Source of the DNA: Candidatus Fredericiella danica
GTDB taxonomy: Bacteria; Chloroflexota; Anaerolineae; Caldilineales; Caldilineaceae
Length of the DNA: 64,000 nt
Direction of reading: 5' to 3'
Assembly (NCBI GenBank): GCA_016713335.1
Contig: JADJPH010000006.1
Location: forward strand, 62,001 to 126,000
Under the pieces are notes generated by a model. That model was not told where the DNA came from, did no database searches, and was given only the letters and a program-made list of their open reading frames with translations. A program made the position numbers and the translations under genes. Shown one piece after another: positions 8,663 to 19,263 of this stretch. The stretch's first letter is position 1. The number at the start of each line of letters is the position of its first letter.

Positions 8663-9556
8663 ATGTCCGACCTACTTAACTCACTTTCTTCGGCAATGGC
8701 AGGTTTGGTGGAGAGCGCAGGCGCTGCGGTCGTGCGCGTGGAAGGGCGCAGCCGGCTTCCTGCCAGCGGTGTACTCTACAGCGAGGATGGCATCATCGTC
8801 ACTTCGCATCACGTCGTCGAGCGCGATGAGCAATTGGCCGTCGGGCTTGGAACTGGCGAAGCCGTCGCCGCCACGCTGATTGGCCGCGATCCGAGCACTG
8901 ACCTGGCAGTGCTGCGCGTGGCGGCAACGGGCTTGAGCCCAGCCCAATGGCTCGATGCCGGCGAACTCCGCGTTGGCAACTTGATTCTGGCCATGGGGCG
9001 CCCGGGCAAGACGGTGCAGGCGACCCTGGGCATCGTGAGCGCCCTGGGTGGCGCCTGGCGCACGCAGGCAGGCGGGGCATTCGACCATTACTTACAGACC
9101 GACATTGTCATGTACCCCGGTTTTTCGGGTGGGCCGCTGGTGACTGCCGGTGGTCAACTTGCCGGGATCAATTCGTCGGCTCTGGCGCGCGGCGTGAGCG
9201 TCACGATTCCCACCGGAACGGTGAAGCGCGTGGTCGACACGATCCTGGCGCACGGGCGGATGCCGCGCGGTTACCTTGGCGTCGGCATTCAGCCGGTGCG
9301 TCTGGAGGCGCCGCTGCAGGAGCAGTTGGGACAGCAAACGGGGCTGATGGTGCTGTCGGTGGAAAGTGGCGGTCCGGCCGCGACCGGTGGTTTGTTGCAG
9401 GGCGACGTGCTTGTCAGCGTCGACGGGCAGGCGCTCCGCCAGTTGGATGATCTCCAGGCGGCGCTGGCTGGGGATCGCGCCGGCAAGACGGTGGTCGTGA
9501 AATTGCTACGTGCGGGGATGTTGCAAGAGCAGCCGGTTGTCGTTGGACAGAAGTAG
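8663..9556 (+). CDS. HtrA/DegP-like trypsin-fold serine protease with one PDZ domain
   Basis: This 297-residue protein has a trypsin-fold domain with catalytic triad H50 (VTSHHVVE), D80 (STDLAVLRV) and S155 (GFSGGPL), and a C-terminal PDZ domain (about 205-295; GYLGVGIQPV, GPAATGGLLQGDVLVSVDG). The residue before the nucleophile is Phe instead of the common Asn (GNSGGPL). No signal peptide or membrane helix is visible, so it is probably cytoplasmic or exported by another route, unlike classical DegP. The start at 8663 is chosen over an upstream ATG because the longer version would be encoded by the repeat element, and AAAGGA precedes 8663. Likely role: protein quality control. Confidence 0.9.
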   Translation: MSDLLNSLSSAMAGLVESAGAAVVRVEGRSRLPASGVLYSEDGIIVTSHHVVERDEQLAVGLGTGEAVAATLIGRDPSTDLAVLRVAATGLSPAQWLDAGELRVGNLILAMGRPGKTVQATLGIVSALGGAWRTQAGGAFDHYLQTDIVMYPGFSGGPLVTAGGQLAGINSSALARGVSVTIPTGTVKRVVDTILAHGRMPRGYLGVGIQPVRLEAPLQEQLGQQTGLMVLSVESGGPAATGGLLQGDVLVSVDGQALRQLDDLQAALAGDRAGKTVVVKLLRAGMLQEQPVVVGQK

Positions 9557-9608
9557 CGGGGTGGTTATCAGCCTCCTTGCGACGACCATTGCAGAAATGA
9601 TGTGACAA

Positions 9609-9651
9609 GGCGGTGGCGGCGGGTTGACGACAAATGCTCGCCGCCACCGCC
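9609..9651. terminator. Strong GC hairpin between HtrA-like and DUF3307 genes
   Basis: A perfect 13-bp stem, GGCGGTGGCGGCG (9609-9621) with CGCCGCCACCGCC (9639-9651), has a 17-base loop between two convergent genes. No T-run follows, so it may be a Rho-assisted or bidirectional terminator. Confidence 0.55.
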
Positions 9652-9658
9652 AACCGCG

Positions 9659-10039
9659 CTAGAACAGTGTCCCGCCTATGAAGAGCGCTGCGATGGCTAG
9701 CGCCAGGATGTGCATCGTCTGGTCGACCACAATCCGCACAAATTCGGTGGACGACTGTTTGACGAGTTTCCCCCAACGGTGCGCCAGGTCAAAACCGTCG
9801 ATCAGCCAGTGCGTGGTAAGCACCCATCCTGCCACCCAGCACAATCCCTGTAGTTCCCCGGTTTGCGCCGTCTGTAAAGCAGCAAGCGCACACGCCGTAA
9901 CGGCTAGCGTGTAAACCGCACAATGGACGAGGCATGGCGCCGTCCACCAACGGCCGCGTTTTCCTCGCGCCATCCAGTCGTTCTGCAACATCCAGTCGCC
10001 GATGAAGTGGCCGACGACCAACCACGTAAATGGGGTCAT
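9659..10039 (-). CDS. DUF3307 family membrane protein
   Basis: This 126-residue protein is mostly hydrophobic, with about three or four membrane helices. The N-terminal pattern LVVGHFIGDWMLQNDWMA followed by a basic K/R patch and LVHCAVYTLAV matches DUF3307 (His, Asp and Gln in the first helices), a family of unknown function often found near phage-defence or regulatory genes. The ATG at 10039 is preferred to a far-upstream start because GGTGGTG precedes it and the family begins at this point. It diverges from the Crp/Fnr gene, separated by about 200 bases with no further gene. Confidence 0.75.
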   Translation of the reverse strand: MTPFTWLVVGHFIGDWMLQNDWMARGKRGRWWTAPCLVHCAVYTLAVTACALAALQTAQTGELQGLCWVAGWVLTTHWLIDGFDLAHRWGKLVKQSSTEFVRIVVDQTMHILALAIAALFIGGTLF

Positions 10040-10237
10040 GCATTTCACCACCAACCGCACGGTGACGGCTTGCGCTCGCGTGCCAATTGGCCCATAATCT
10101 GATGATCCATCGACGTCGTGTTCGCTGCCATGCACCCCATCACCGGCAATCCGTGATCCAGCGCACAAGCAAAGCGTGATCATCGTTACCGCGTCGAACA
10201 CTGCGTGCGTGTAAGCTGAAGGAAGTAGGAGGTAGAA

Positions 10238-10990
10238 GTGCAAAACAAAACGATGCAAGATGCGAATCTGCGGCGCATGGCACTCTTGCGCGAAATGCCG
10301 CTCTTTGCCGATCTGGCGGAGAAGGACCTCCAGGTCATCGTCGATGACTTACGGGTGCGCGACTATGCCAAGGACGCCATCATTTTTCGCCAAGATGATG
10401 AAAGTCGCGAGGTTTACTTCGTGCGCAAGGGGAAAGTGCGCATCTTTAAGATCAGCCCTTCGGGCAACGAGACGTCGATTGCAATCTTTTCGAACAATGA
10501 TGTGATCGGTGAGTTGGCGGCCATTGATCAGGAGCCGCGATCGGCGACGGCTAAAGCCGTGACGCCTGTCACGCTCTTGGCCATGTCGCAGGAGCGCTTC
10601 CTACTGACGCTACAGACGGTGCCCCGCTTTGCGCTGAACCTGGCAAAGCTTTTGTCGCGCAAACTCCGGTGGACCGCGGCGTACGCTGAATCAATTGCAC
10701 AGTTTGACGCCGCAGGGCGCCTGCTCCATATCATTTTGATCCAGAACGACGCGTATGGTGAAGTCGTCACGCCGGGTCTGCGTTCGGTCGTGAACCTCGG
10801 TCTCAACCAATCCGATCTGGCGTCGATGGTAGGCGCGCGGCGCGAGTGGATCAACCGGATTCTGAGCGAATGGCGCCGGCGTGGCCTGCTGGAATTTGAC
10901 AACGGCGTGATCACGATTCTGGATCTGCCGCGCGTGGTAGCAGAGCGTGACAGTCGCATTGAAGCAAATCAAAGCACCACTGATTGGTGA
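10238..10990 (+). CDS. Crp/Fnr family transcriptional regulator
   Basis: This 250-residue regulator has an N-terminal cyclic-nucleotide-binding fold (about 20-140; EVYFVRKGKVRIFKIS, NDVIGELAAID) and a C-terminal winged helix (about 165-235) with recognition segment LNQSDLASMVGARREWINRI. There are no Cys clusters, so it is not an oxygen-sensing Fnr with an iron-sulfur cluster. The GTG at 10238 is chosen because a near-perfect AGGAGG (10227-10232) stands in front of it; an ATG five codons later is the alternative. The cyclase-AAA protein at 13743-18006 could make a cyclic nucleotide for such a regulator, but no direct link is visible. Confidence 0.9.
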   Translation: MQNKTMQDANLRRMALLREMPLFADLAEKDLQVIVDDLRVRDYAKDAIIFRQDDESREVYFVRKGKVRIFKISPSGNETSIAIFSNNDVIGELAAIDQEPRSATAKAVTPVTLLAMSQERFLLTLQTVPRFALNLAKLLSRKLRWTAAYAESIAQFDAAGRLLHIILIQNDAYGEVVTPGLRSVVNLGLNQSDLASMVGARREWINRILSEWRRRGLLEFDNGVITILDLPRVVAERDSRIEANQSTTDW

Positions 10991-11088
10991 GTTTTTCGCC
11001 GCAACTTCATCGCCGCACAAGCGCCCACCTCATCAGCCAAACCGGATGTAAACTTGTAGATGCGTATGTGGACAGAGGAGAGGCGAAC

Positions 11089-13800
11089 ATGCCCGGCAAA
11101 CAAATCACACTTTTTGAGCTTTTGATTGGATTGGCGGCGGCCTTCTGCGGTCTCATGCTTTTCGCCGCGCCGGTCGCCGCGCAGGATGACCTGGTCGAGC
11201 CAGCGTCCCCCGCTTCACCTGCTGCAACTTCTGTGGTGCTCCGGCCATCGCAAGATGTCTATGTCGATGCATCGGAGCGCACTGTGAATTTCAACGGTGC
11301 GCCGGATCTGTTTGTCTCGCAGCCCCTTGACAGCAACGTCATTCGCAACACCCTGGTGCAGTTCGATTTGTCTGGAATTCCCCGAGGTTCGACCATCTTG
11401 AACGCCGAACTTGCGATGTATCAGACGAAGGCAACCGGCGTCAGCGTCGATGTCTCGACAATCGGCGCCGCCTGGGACGAAAAGACGGTGACATGGGCGA
11501 CAGCGCCCTTTGCTACCTTCTACGACAACTGGACTGCACCCGTAACGACCGACATCTATTTGACCAAGGACGTCACGAAACTGGTTCAGCAGTGGGTGGA
11601 TGCGCCGGCGAACAATTATGGTCTCCAGATGCGCGTCCCAACTGCGGACTTCGGTGGCCAGCGCCAATTCGACAGCAGCGACAAGAGCGGGGGAAATCCG
11701 CCACTCCTTCGCATTCGCTACCAACTGCCGCCGATCCGGGTCTGCATTGAGGTGATTGACCTCTGCCTGGAGCCTGCGGTTGGGGCTGAAGTTGTTAACC
11801 GCAGCACGGGTGCGGTCTTTGTCACTGATAAAGAAGGATATCTGCCGGCGGCCGCCGCAATTGAACTGGGCGATGCCTTGTGGGCGCGCTATGCCACGGG
11901 AAAGGGTCTACAGAACACGTTGTATGATACCAGCGGCGACGTGGAGATCGTCGATGTGGATGACTTTTTCGTGCATGAGGATTCGCGGCTGCCCGAAATG
12001 CGGATTGCGGTCACGCCTTTGCGCCCGCTGATGTTGTTCGACCTGGTCGCATCGTCGCAGCGCTATTATCAGGATGACCGCGCCGCCGCCAGAGCGCTAC
12101 GCACAAACTTGATCAAGGCGTCCGACTTGCTCTACGACTTCACCGATGGCCAGTTTGCGTTGGGCACAGTGACGGTGAAGGAGTTCTATATCGACTGGGA
12201 AGACGCGGATATTAAGCTTCACAACAGCAACACCTTCCATCCGAATGCCAATCCGGGTGGCATTGTCCCCGTGGAGACGCCGGATATTTCGGCCACCGTC
12301 GGTATCACCTATACGCCCGGCAGCGTCTACATCGGCTCGTATTGGAACCGGTTTGGCACGCCCCCCAATCAGGAGAACACCTATAAGGGGATCGTGGTGC
12401 CGGAAGCGGCGCTCGTAAACGACTGGGCGATTGCACTTGCGCATGAATTGAGCCATTTCCTGCTCTTCATGTTCGATACATACACCGATGCAAATGGGGT
12501 GAGTGACGAGACAATTGCCGAACTTTGCACCGGGTCGGCCATGGGCAATGCGTATCCGGAGTCCAACCATGCATTTATCTTTGATCAGGCGTTTTGGGAT
12601 TCGAACTGCGCGCTCACGGAAGCCTACGCGCGTCTGCTAGGACGCACGGAGTGGGACACCATTCAGGGGTGGTATGGGTTCCCAATCAAGCCGGTGACTG
12701 TGGTCACCGGTCAGACCCCGCCGGTGCCGCTCACGTCGGTTGTTTTTGAACTGGCGGCGACGCCACCGCAACCATTGGCGAGCCAACTGTTCACGCTGAC
12801 GTACCAGGCTGGCGAGACCAGTTCGGGGGAGGCACGCGCGTTTCTGATTCGGGATGACAATCGGGTGCTCGAGCAAGGCAAGCCGGCGAAAGACACGACC
12901 CAGGTGGCGCTGACGGACGCACGTGTCAACGATCAATTATGCGTCTATGACGTCAACGACCACGCAGAAACCACCGATACACCGCGCAATCAGTTTGGCT
13001 GCGAAGTGATTGCGGCGGGCGACGATGTGCTCGTGATGACCCGCAACCGGTTCTGGGCGCCCTTTACTTCGATCACCCAGACCGGCGACAACCAATTGAC
13101 GATTGAGGTCACGCAGCCAATTGCCCAGCCGGGCGTGGGGTTGATGGGGCGCCTCTTCCCGGAGCATGGGTTGGCGCTCAACCCGTTCTCCTTTACCAAG
13201 GACAGCGCCGGGAAATGGCAGGCGGTGGTCAACCTGGCGGACCCAGTCGGCCCGGTCTATTTACAGCTGTGGGTCGATGAGTCGCCTGCGGCGCCAAAGA
13301 CGCGGCGTGAGGTGATGGCCGACCGCGGCGTCGGGGGCAACGGTGCGTTTGGACCGGCGCGACTCCATGGCGGCGTCATGGTCGTATCATCCGACAGTAA
13401 CGCCACCTATCACAATGATGCACAACTAGAGCTTGAGCCGGGACAGAGCATCGCCTGGCAGAGCATGCCCGGCACGCCACAGGTGCTGCCCTGGGAGCGA
13501 ATTTCCGGCCAATCCTATCGCCTGGACGCGTTCCCGCCGTCGTTGGTGGATGGTGGGGAAGTGAGCATCGTGTATCACGATGCATTTGGGGTGATGGGGG
13601 CCATTGATGCCGCGGAAGCTGGGCCGCGTGTCCACTTCTGGGATGGACAGAAATGGATTCCGCTGAAGACGACGGTGGCGGCGCCGGCTGGGGCGCGTGA
13701 CGGGCTGCGGATTGCGACTGCGCCAAGCCGTGGCGTAGGTCCCTACGCGGTACTGGCGGAGGGCACACCGGGGCTGTTCATGCCCTTGCTCGAGCGATAG
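11089..13800 (+). CDS. Secreted protein with DNRLRE/CBM96-like domain and HExxH metalloprotease motif
   Basis: This 903-residue exported protein has a signal peptide (hydrophobic stretch LLIGLAAAFCGLMLFAAPVAAQ, cleavage after AAQ). Residues about 45-215 form a DNRLRE/CBM96-like beta-sandwich (SQDVYVDASERTVNF, NTLVQFDLSGIP, VTWATAP, LVQQWVDAP). Further on, H452-E-L-S-H456 followed by FLLFMFD is a zincin motif for a zinc peptidase; a third ligand is not obvious. The C-terminal half is beta-rich and ends GTPGLFMPLLER. That tail resembles the ends of two other secreted proteins in this window. The start follows AGAGGAGAGG. Its last 58 bases overlap the convergent cyclase gene. Confidence 0.8.
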   Translation: MPGKQITLFELLIGLAAAFCGLMLFAAPVAAQDDLVEPASPASPAATSVVLRPSQDVYVDASERTVNFNGAPDLFVSQPLDSNVIRNTLVQFDLSGIPRGSTILNAELAMYQTKATGVSVDVSTIGAAWDEKTVTWATAPFATFYDNWTAPVTTDIYLTKDVTKLVQQWVDAPANNYGLQMRVPTADFGGQRQFDSSDKSGGNPPLLRIRYQLPPIRVCIEVIDLCLEPAVGAEVVNRSTGAVFVTDKEGYLPAAAAIELGDALWARYATGKGLQNTLYDTSGDVEIVDVDDFFVHEDSRLPEMRIAVTPLRPLMLFDLVASSQRYYQDDRAAARALRTNLIKASDLLYDFTDGQFALGTVTVKEFYIDWEDADIKLHNSNTFHPNANPGGIVPVETPDISATVGITYTPGSVYIGSYWNRFGTPPNQENTYKGIVVPEAALVNDWAIALAHELSHFLLFMFDTYTDANGVSDETIAELCTGSAMGNAYPESNHAFIFDQAFWDSNCALTEAYARLLGRTEWDTIQGWYGFPIKPVTVVTGQTPPVPLTSVVFELAATPPQPLASQLFTLTYQAGETSSGEARAFLIRDDNRVLEQGKPAKDTTQVALTDARVNDQLCVYDVNDHAETTDTPRNQFGCEVIAAGDDVLVMTRNRFWAPFTSITQTGDNQLTIEVTQPIAQPGVGLMGRLFPEHGLALNPFSFTKDSAGKWQAVVNLADPVGPVYLQLWVDESPAAPKTRREVMADRGVGGNGAFGPARLHGGVMVVSSDSNATYHNDAQLELEPGQSIAWQSMPGTPQVLPWERISGQSYRLDAFPPSLVDGGEVSIVYHDAFGVMGAIDAAEAGPRVHFWDGQKWIPLKTTVAAPAGARDGLRIATAPSRGVGPYAVLAEGTPGLFMPLLER

Positions 13801-16800
13801 CCTGCAGCCAAGATTTCGGCGTGCACCGGCACCTTTGTCAGAAAGGACTCACGCATTGCGGCGTCTGAGATGAGGGCGGCGCGCTCCATGAGTAGTTCGT
13901 GAGCGCGTCGCCTGGCCTGTTCAGCTTCTTGCTGAAGTCCGAGTTGTGCCAGCACTTGTGAACACTGCCAGTAGTCGCGTTCCGGAAAATCGACGGCCTC
14001 ACCTCGGCTGCTATCGAGCAGGTTGATTGCCGCTTGCACTCTTGCTGTTGCTGTAGTCGTGTTCCCCTGAGCCAGGTAGGCTGCCGCGAGTGTGGCAAGT
14101 ACAACGGGCGTCGACAGCGGCTGTTTGAGTTCTTGAAAGATCTTTAGTGCAAGTTCACCGTGTTGGCAGGCGGCAACGTAGTCCCCGGTGCGCATGGCGG
14201 TGATCGCCCAGTCACTGTGATAGATGGCAGCCAGGTTTTCATCCTGCTGTGCGTCTGCCAGTTCCAGCCCCTGCCGAAAGGTCTCTTGTGCCAGGTCAAG
14301 CCTACCGCAGTCGCGCTGCACCTGGCCGAGATTACAAAGGATATATGCAGCGCCAATGTCGCTATTGATCAGTTGGCTGCGCTCAAGTGCGGTGGATAGA
14401 TAAGTAAGGGCAGATTCATATGCACCCACGGTCATATAGAGGATCCCAAACTCATTGAGCGTGAGCATCTCATCCCAGGCATTATTGGTTGCGCGTTGAA
14501 TCTCAATCACCCGGCATAGGATCGGTTCGGCTTTACCGTAGTCACCGATGGACGCAAACGCTTGTGCCGTGCTTAATAGGCTGATCGCCAACCCGGCGCG
14601 ATCACCGATGCTTTCCCGGATCGTTAGCGCTGCCTGAAATAGTTCTACGGCGGCGGCATACCGCCGTTGCATGCTCAACAGCGCACCGAGAGCATTCAGT
14701 GCACGTGCTTCATGATATCGATTGCCGAGCGTCCGGTTGATACTGAGATTGACATCAAATTGCGTTTGTGCTTCATCAAATTGGCTTTGCTGTCGCAAAA
14801 CCAAGCCCAAACCATAGTGGGCGTCAGCCTCAACGTCCATCAACGACGCGTCATTGCGTGCGATTGCCAGGGCGGATTGATAAGCGGAAGTTGCGGCTGC
14901 ATAGTCTCCCTGGCGCCAGGCTATCACGCCCGTTTTGATGAAACAGCCGGCTTCACCCCGCTGGTCCTCATACTCCAGGGCGATCTTGCGCGCCCGACCG
15001 GTCCAGGCGACGGCAGAGTCATAATTGCCGGTGGCTTCATAAAAATCAGCGAAATGGAGCGCTGTCTCCAGTTGTTGCGCGGGTGATGCGCCGTCAAAGT
15101 GGTAGAGCACCCACAGGTTAGCCTCTTCCTGCATCCGCCGCCCTAGGACATGGAGCGCTTCAGTGCGCCCCAACAGCCAATCCCAGCGATGCTCAAACCG
15201 CAGCGCACGGTCAAAATAGGCGAGCGCCGTTTCGTTCGCATGGTCGCGTTTGGCCCGCTTCGCCGCTGCGTCGAGATAGGTGAGCGCCTTGCCACGCACC
15301 GCAGGGAGTGCCGTATCGCATTGTGTGTAGTGATAGGCCAACTGATCGATGGCGCCAGGCGCCTCACGCTCGATCGCCTCGGCGACGTAGAGGTGCAACT
15401 CCTGGCGCTGGGCCTCCAACAGGGTTTGGTAGACCGCTTCTTGCGTGATGTTATGGCGGAAAAGGTAGATTAGGTGCGAGTCCGCCGTCTCCAGCCGGGT
15501 GAAGTCACGGCTCTCCGCAAGCGCCAGATGCTCCGTCAAAGCTGCCGGCGTGAGGTTGCGCGGATGTGCGGCGGCCAGAATGGTGAGTTCAAAGCTACGA
15601 CCGATGACGCTGGCCACTTTGAGTGTCAATTTGGTGGACTCAGGGAGGCGATCGAGCCGGGCAAGCACGAGGCCATGCAACGAGGTGGGTAGACCCAGAT
15701 CCACCGCCGTTCGCGGCACCTCCGGCCGGAGCCGCCAGGTTTCTTCGACCCGCATAAGGCAGTTGGCGCGACGCAATTCCTCAATAATGGCGGGCGCCAA
15801 TTGCCAGACACCTTGTTCGTGCACCAGGCGATTGCCTTCGCGCAGGGCATCGACCAGTTCTTCGTTCAAAAAAGGGTTGCCATGCCCCAGGGCGTAGATG
15901 ACCTCGAGTGCGAGGGCACCCACTTCGCCCTGCAGCCGGTTTCGAACAAGCTGTCTGGTGCCGGATGCGTCCAGTTCGAACAATGTGATCGTCTCGATGT
16001 GCGCGAGTCCGGCCAACTCTCGAAAGAAACCTGGTTGTTCCCCATGCACGGGACGGTGCGCCAACAGCAGGAGCAGCCGGCTACTGGGCGCACTGTGGGC
16101 AAGCGCCAATACGATCCGCTGCGATGCTTCATCGAGCCAGTGGACATCTTCAATCACGAGCACTAACGGCTGGTCGCCTGCCGCCTGCTGTACGATCTCG
16201 ATGATGAGGCTTGTCAACGCCTCTTGCCGGAGAGCGGCGTCAAACGCCGCCGTCGTCCTGTTTTCTGGAATTGGCAGATCGAGTAGATCGCCCAGTAACG
16301 GTAGCCGCAGCAGCCATGCAGGATTGGTGGCTTCGACCACGGCTGTGAGTTGGGCAACCTGTTCATTGCTGCTCGTCTGTGCGCCGTCGATATAGTGGAG
16401 CAAGGACCGAACAAGCGGGCGGAGCGCCGCATAGGCGGCATGCTGGTGCGTGCTTTGGCAGGTTGTGTAGAGAATGCGGAAACCGGCGTTGACCGCCTCA
16501 GCGCAGAAATGGGAAGTCATCTGACTTTTGCCCGCCCCAGCTTCACCGACAAGCCTGATGAGGGTACTCTGCCCGGCCAGCGTCTGCTGCATGGCGGTGC
16601 GCAGTTGCGCCATTTCGGCGTCCCTGCCAATGATCGGAATGGCTGCCAGCGCCGCGAGGTGTGCAGTGGAGGGCGTCAGTTCACCCACTACCGCATAGAC
16701 GGCCTGGAGTTGTTCCTTGCCCTTGAACTTGCGCATGCCGATGAGTGAAAGCGTAACGAGCTTCCACTTGTGCGGCCACCTGTTCGCTCAGCCAGACTGC

Positions 16801-18006
16801 GCCTTCTGGGGCCTGTACCATCAGGCGTGCCGCCATGTTGGTGGCGTCACCCAGGACGCCGTAGGTCAGCCGATTGGCGCTCCCATAGGGGCCGACGCGC
16901 ATCAAGCCATAGCTGACACCGATGCGCAGCACCAGTTTTCCTGCGATCTCCGCTGGTGGTTGGCGTAATTGCATGGCTGCCGCCACCGCCCGCAACGGAT
17001 CGTCGTCATGCGTGATGGGCGCGCCGAAGGCGGCATAGAGATAACTCCCCTTGTCGCCCGTGGTGAGTTGAATCAAAGCCCCCTCAAAGTGGCTGATGAC
17101 CTGCTGCACCCAACGCACAAAGCGATCCAACTGATTGGCTGCGTCTGCATCATGTTCGAAATCGATACCCGCGAAGTGGAGAAATAGTGCGGTCGCCGGT
17201 CTCAACTCTGCCGTGAAACGTCCCTGCCCGGCGACGAGCCGTTCTTGCACCGCAGGCAGCAACCACGGCTGCGTGATGGACCTGGGCAGGACGGGCAGCG
17301 CCTCTGGCGGAGTTGCATGATAGGCGATATCTTTGCTGCGCCACACAAATAGTGGCTCGCCCGTCGCCGTGGTGCGCGTTTCCACGTTAGCGGGTGACAG
17401 TTCCAGCCGGGCCGCGGTCACCTGATCAACGACGGTCTCGCTCTGGCGTGCGGATTGCTCCGCAGCAGCCATGCGATCCAGGGTGGCGCCGGCAATGACC
17501 TCGATGCGCTGGCGTGCTGGATCGCCCACGATGCACCGCATGGCAGCACCGCTGGCGACGGCGACTTTGACCGAGAGCGCGGCGTGCACGCCATCAACCA
17601 CCATCACGCCCGCAAATTGCCCCATCGCCGTGTGTAATGCGGACGCACACGCAACGGCCGCTGCCGAGGCACAGGTAGGATCGACCTGGCTTGAACTGAA
17701 CCAGCAGGTGATTGCATCGCCACTGAACCCGATCACGCTGCCCCCGTGGCGCTCTACTTCACCAATCAAGGCGGCGTAGACAAGGTTCAGCAGCCGGGTG
17801 AGCGCCTCGGCGCCGCGGCTGGGCCCCAACTTTGCGGCCAGGGCTTCGGTGAGTGGCGTAAAACCGGAAATGTCTGCAAAAAGCACTGCGCCATCCGCTA
17901 TAGCCGGCAATTCGACGCCGCGCGCCAGAGCAACGCGTCGATCCTGTGCCAGGAACGCATTGAATTGCATATCCAGTGAGCGCACCTCTGGTCTCTTCGA
18001 ACTCAT
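13743..18006 (-). CDS. Class III nucleotide cyclase-AAA ATPase-TPR signalling protein (one frame break)
   Basis: Read as one gene, this is a protein of about 1,420 residues. The first cyclase domain has metal ligands D45 (VLFADISGFTPL) and D97 (GFSGDAIT). A second, degenerate cyclase domain (LFLHFAGIDFE, TGDKGSYLYAAFG, residues about 270-440) lacks the first metal Asp. An AAA/NACHT-like ATPase follows, with Walker A GEAGAGKS and Walker B LVLVIEDVHWLDE, then roughly ten TPR-like repeats. The frame is open 18006-16681, then 16736-13743. A one-base change near 16740-16750 joins YAFT to IGMRKFKGKEQL, which restores the usual cyclase-to-ATPase linker. Such proteins are common in Chloroflexota and Actinobacteria as signal-integrating regulators. 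The 3' end overlaps the convergent secreted-protein gene by 58 bases, so the true C-terminus may be slightly shorter. Confidence 0.85.
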
Positions 18007-18048
18007 CGGCGTTGCACCCCGCCTGAGTAGTCGCCGGAGGGTAGTTGC

Positions 18049-19263
18049 CTAGATGGCGCCATTGGCCGCAAGTTCCGAAATCTCCCCCACGCTCATGCCA
18101 AGCAACTCGTGCAGAACCTGTTTGGTATCAAATCCAAGTGGGGGCGGTGCGCGGCGCACGGCTGCCGGCGTGCGGGAAAACTTCGCCACAGGACCCAGCA
18201 CCTTGATTGCCCCGGCCGTCGGGTGGTCGATCGCCTGCACCATCCCGCGCGCTTGCACGTGGGGATCTTCGATGGCAGCGGCGACACTGTTGATTGGTCC
18301 TGCCGGCACGCCAATGCTGAGGAGTAGATCGAGCCACTGATTAGTGGCGCGTGTCCGAAAAAGTTCACGCAACAGCGGGATCAGGGCTGTGCGATGTTCA
18401 ACGCGCGCCGCGTTGGTGCAAAACCTCGGATCGTCGTAGAGATCCATACGCTGGGTTAATTCGCAGAAGCGACGATATTGTTCGTCGGTGCCTACGGCCA
18501 GCGCAAGTTCACCATCTGCCGTTGGAAATGTTTCGTACGGAACGATGCTGGGATGCGCGTTGCCATGGCGCGCAGGGGTTTCGCCTGTGGCGAGATAGTT
18601 CTGCGCGACATTGGCGAGCCAGGCAATCTGGCTGTCGAGGAGGGCGACATCGATATACTGCCCACAGCCACTTAGAGTGCGTGCGTGGAGCGCAGCCAGG
18701 ATAGCCGTGGCTGCAAAGAGCCCGGTCGTGATGTCAGCGATGGCGTCGCCTCCCTTGGCCGGCTCGCCGTCAACGGCGCCGGTGATCGACATCAAACCGC
18801 CTTGCGCCTGAATGACGAAGTCGTAGCCCGGACGATCACGATAGGGGCCTGTCTGCCCATAGCCGGTGAGCGAACAGTAGATGAGGCGAGGATTTAACGC
18901 TGCGAGTGCGGGATAGTCCAGCCCAAAGCGCGCCATTGTACCGGGCTTGAAATTTTCTATCACGACATCTGACACCAACGCCAGCCGGCGAATGAGCTCG
19001 ATACCGGCAGCGGACTTGAGATTGATCGTGATGCTGCGTTTGTTGCGATTGGCGCAGAGATAGTAGGCGCTCTGGTCACCAACCCAGGGCGGACCCCAAT
19101 TGCGGGTTCCGTCGCCGCTGCCCGGTTCCTCGACCTTGAGGATGTCTGCGCCATAGTCGCCAAGCACCATGGTGCAATAGGGTCCCGCTAGCACCCGCGA
19201 TAGATCGAGAACGCGCACGTCCTGGAGCGCACCGTTGCTCACGAAGTCTCCTTCCGCTTTCAT
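18049..19263 (-). CDS. CaiB/BaiF family III CoA-transferase
   Basis: This 404-residue enzyme moves CoA between carboxylic acids. The N-terminal signature LQDVRVLDLSRVLAGPYCTM, the strand ADILKVEEPGSGD with the conserved Glu-Pro, and VVIENFKPGTMARFGLDY are diagnostic; the catalytic Asp region is YDFVIQAQGGLMSITG with a downstream KGGDAIADIT segment. Length matches the family. The start is placed at the ATG at 19263 (MKAEGDF), because the frame continues upstream without a stop into an M20 peptidase. A ribosome site here is weak, so translation may depend on the upstream gene. The cyclase gene begins 42 bases downstream. Confidence 0.88.
   Translation of the reverse strand: MKAEGDFVSNGALQDVRVLDLSRVLAGPYCTMVLGDYGADILKVEEPGSGDGTRNWGPPWVGDQSAYYLCANRNKRSITINLKSAAGIELIRRLALVSDVVIENFKPGTMARFGLDYPALAALNPRLIYCSLTGYGQTGPYRDRPGYDFVIQAQGGLMSITGAVDGEPAKGGDAIADITTGLFAATAILAALHARTLSGCGQYIDVALLDSQIAWLANVAQNYLATGETPARHGNAHPSIVPYETFPTADGELALAVGTDEQYRRFCELTQRMDLYDDPRFCTNAARVEHRTALIPLLRELFRTRATNQWLDLLLSIGVPAGPINSVAAAIEDPHVQARGMVQAIDHPTAGAIKVLGPVAKFSRTPAAVRRAPPPLGFDTKQVLHELLGMSVGEISELAANGAI

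Noticed and set aside
8505..8879. Open frame overlapping the HtrA-like start
   Set aside because: It overlaps the repeat element and the HtrA-like gene in another frame; the HtrA frame carries the full catalytic triad.
9609..9651. Possible attachment site or inverted transposon end
   Set aside because: A single perfect hairpin between convergent genes is better explained as a terminator; no transposase or target duplication is present.
10238..10990. Oxygen-sensing Fnr
   Set aside because: The N-terminal Cys cluster needed for an iron-sulfur sensor is absent.
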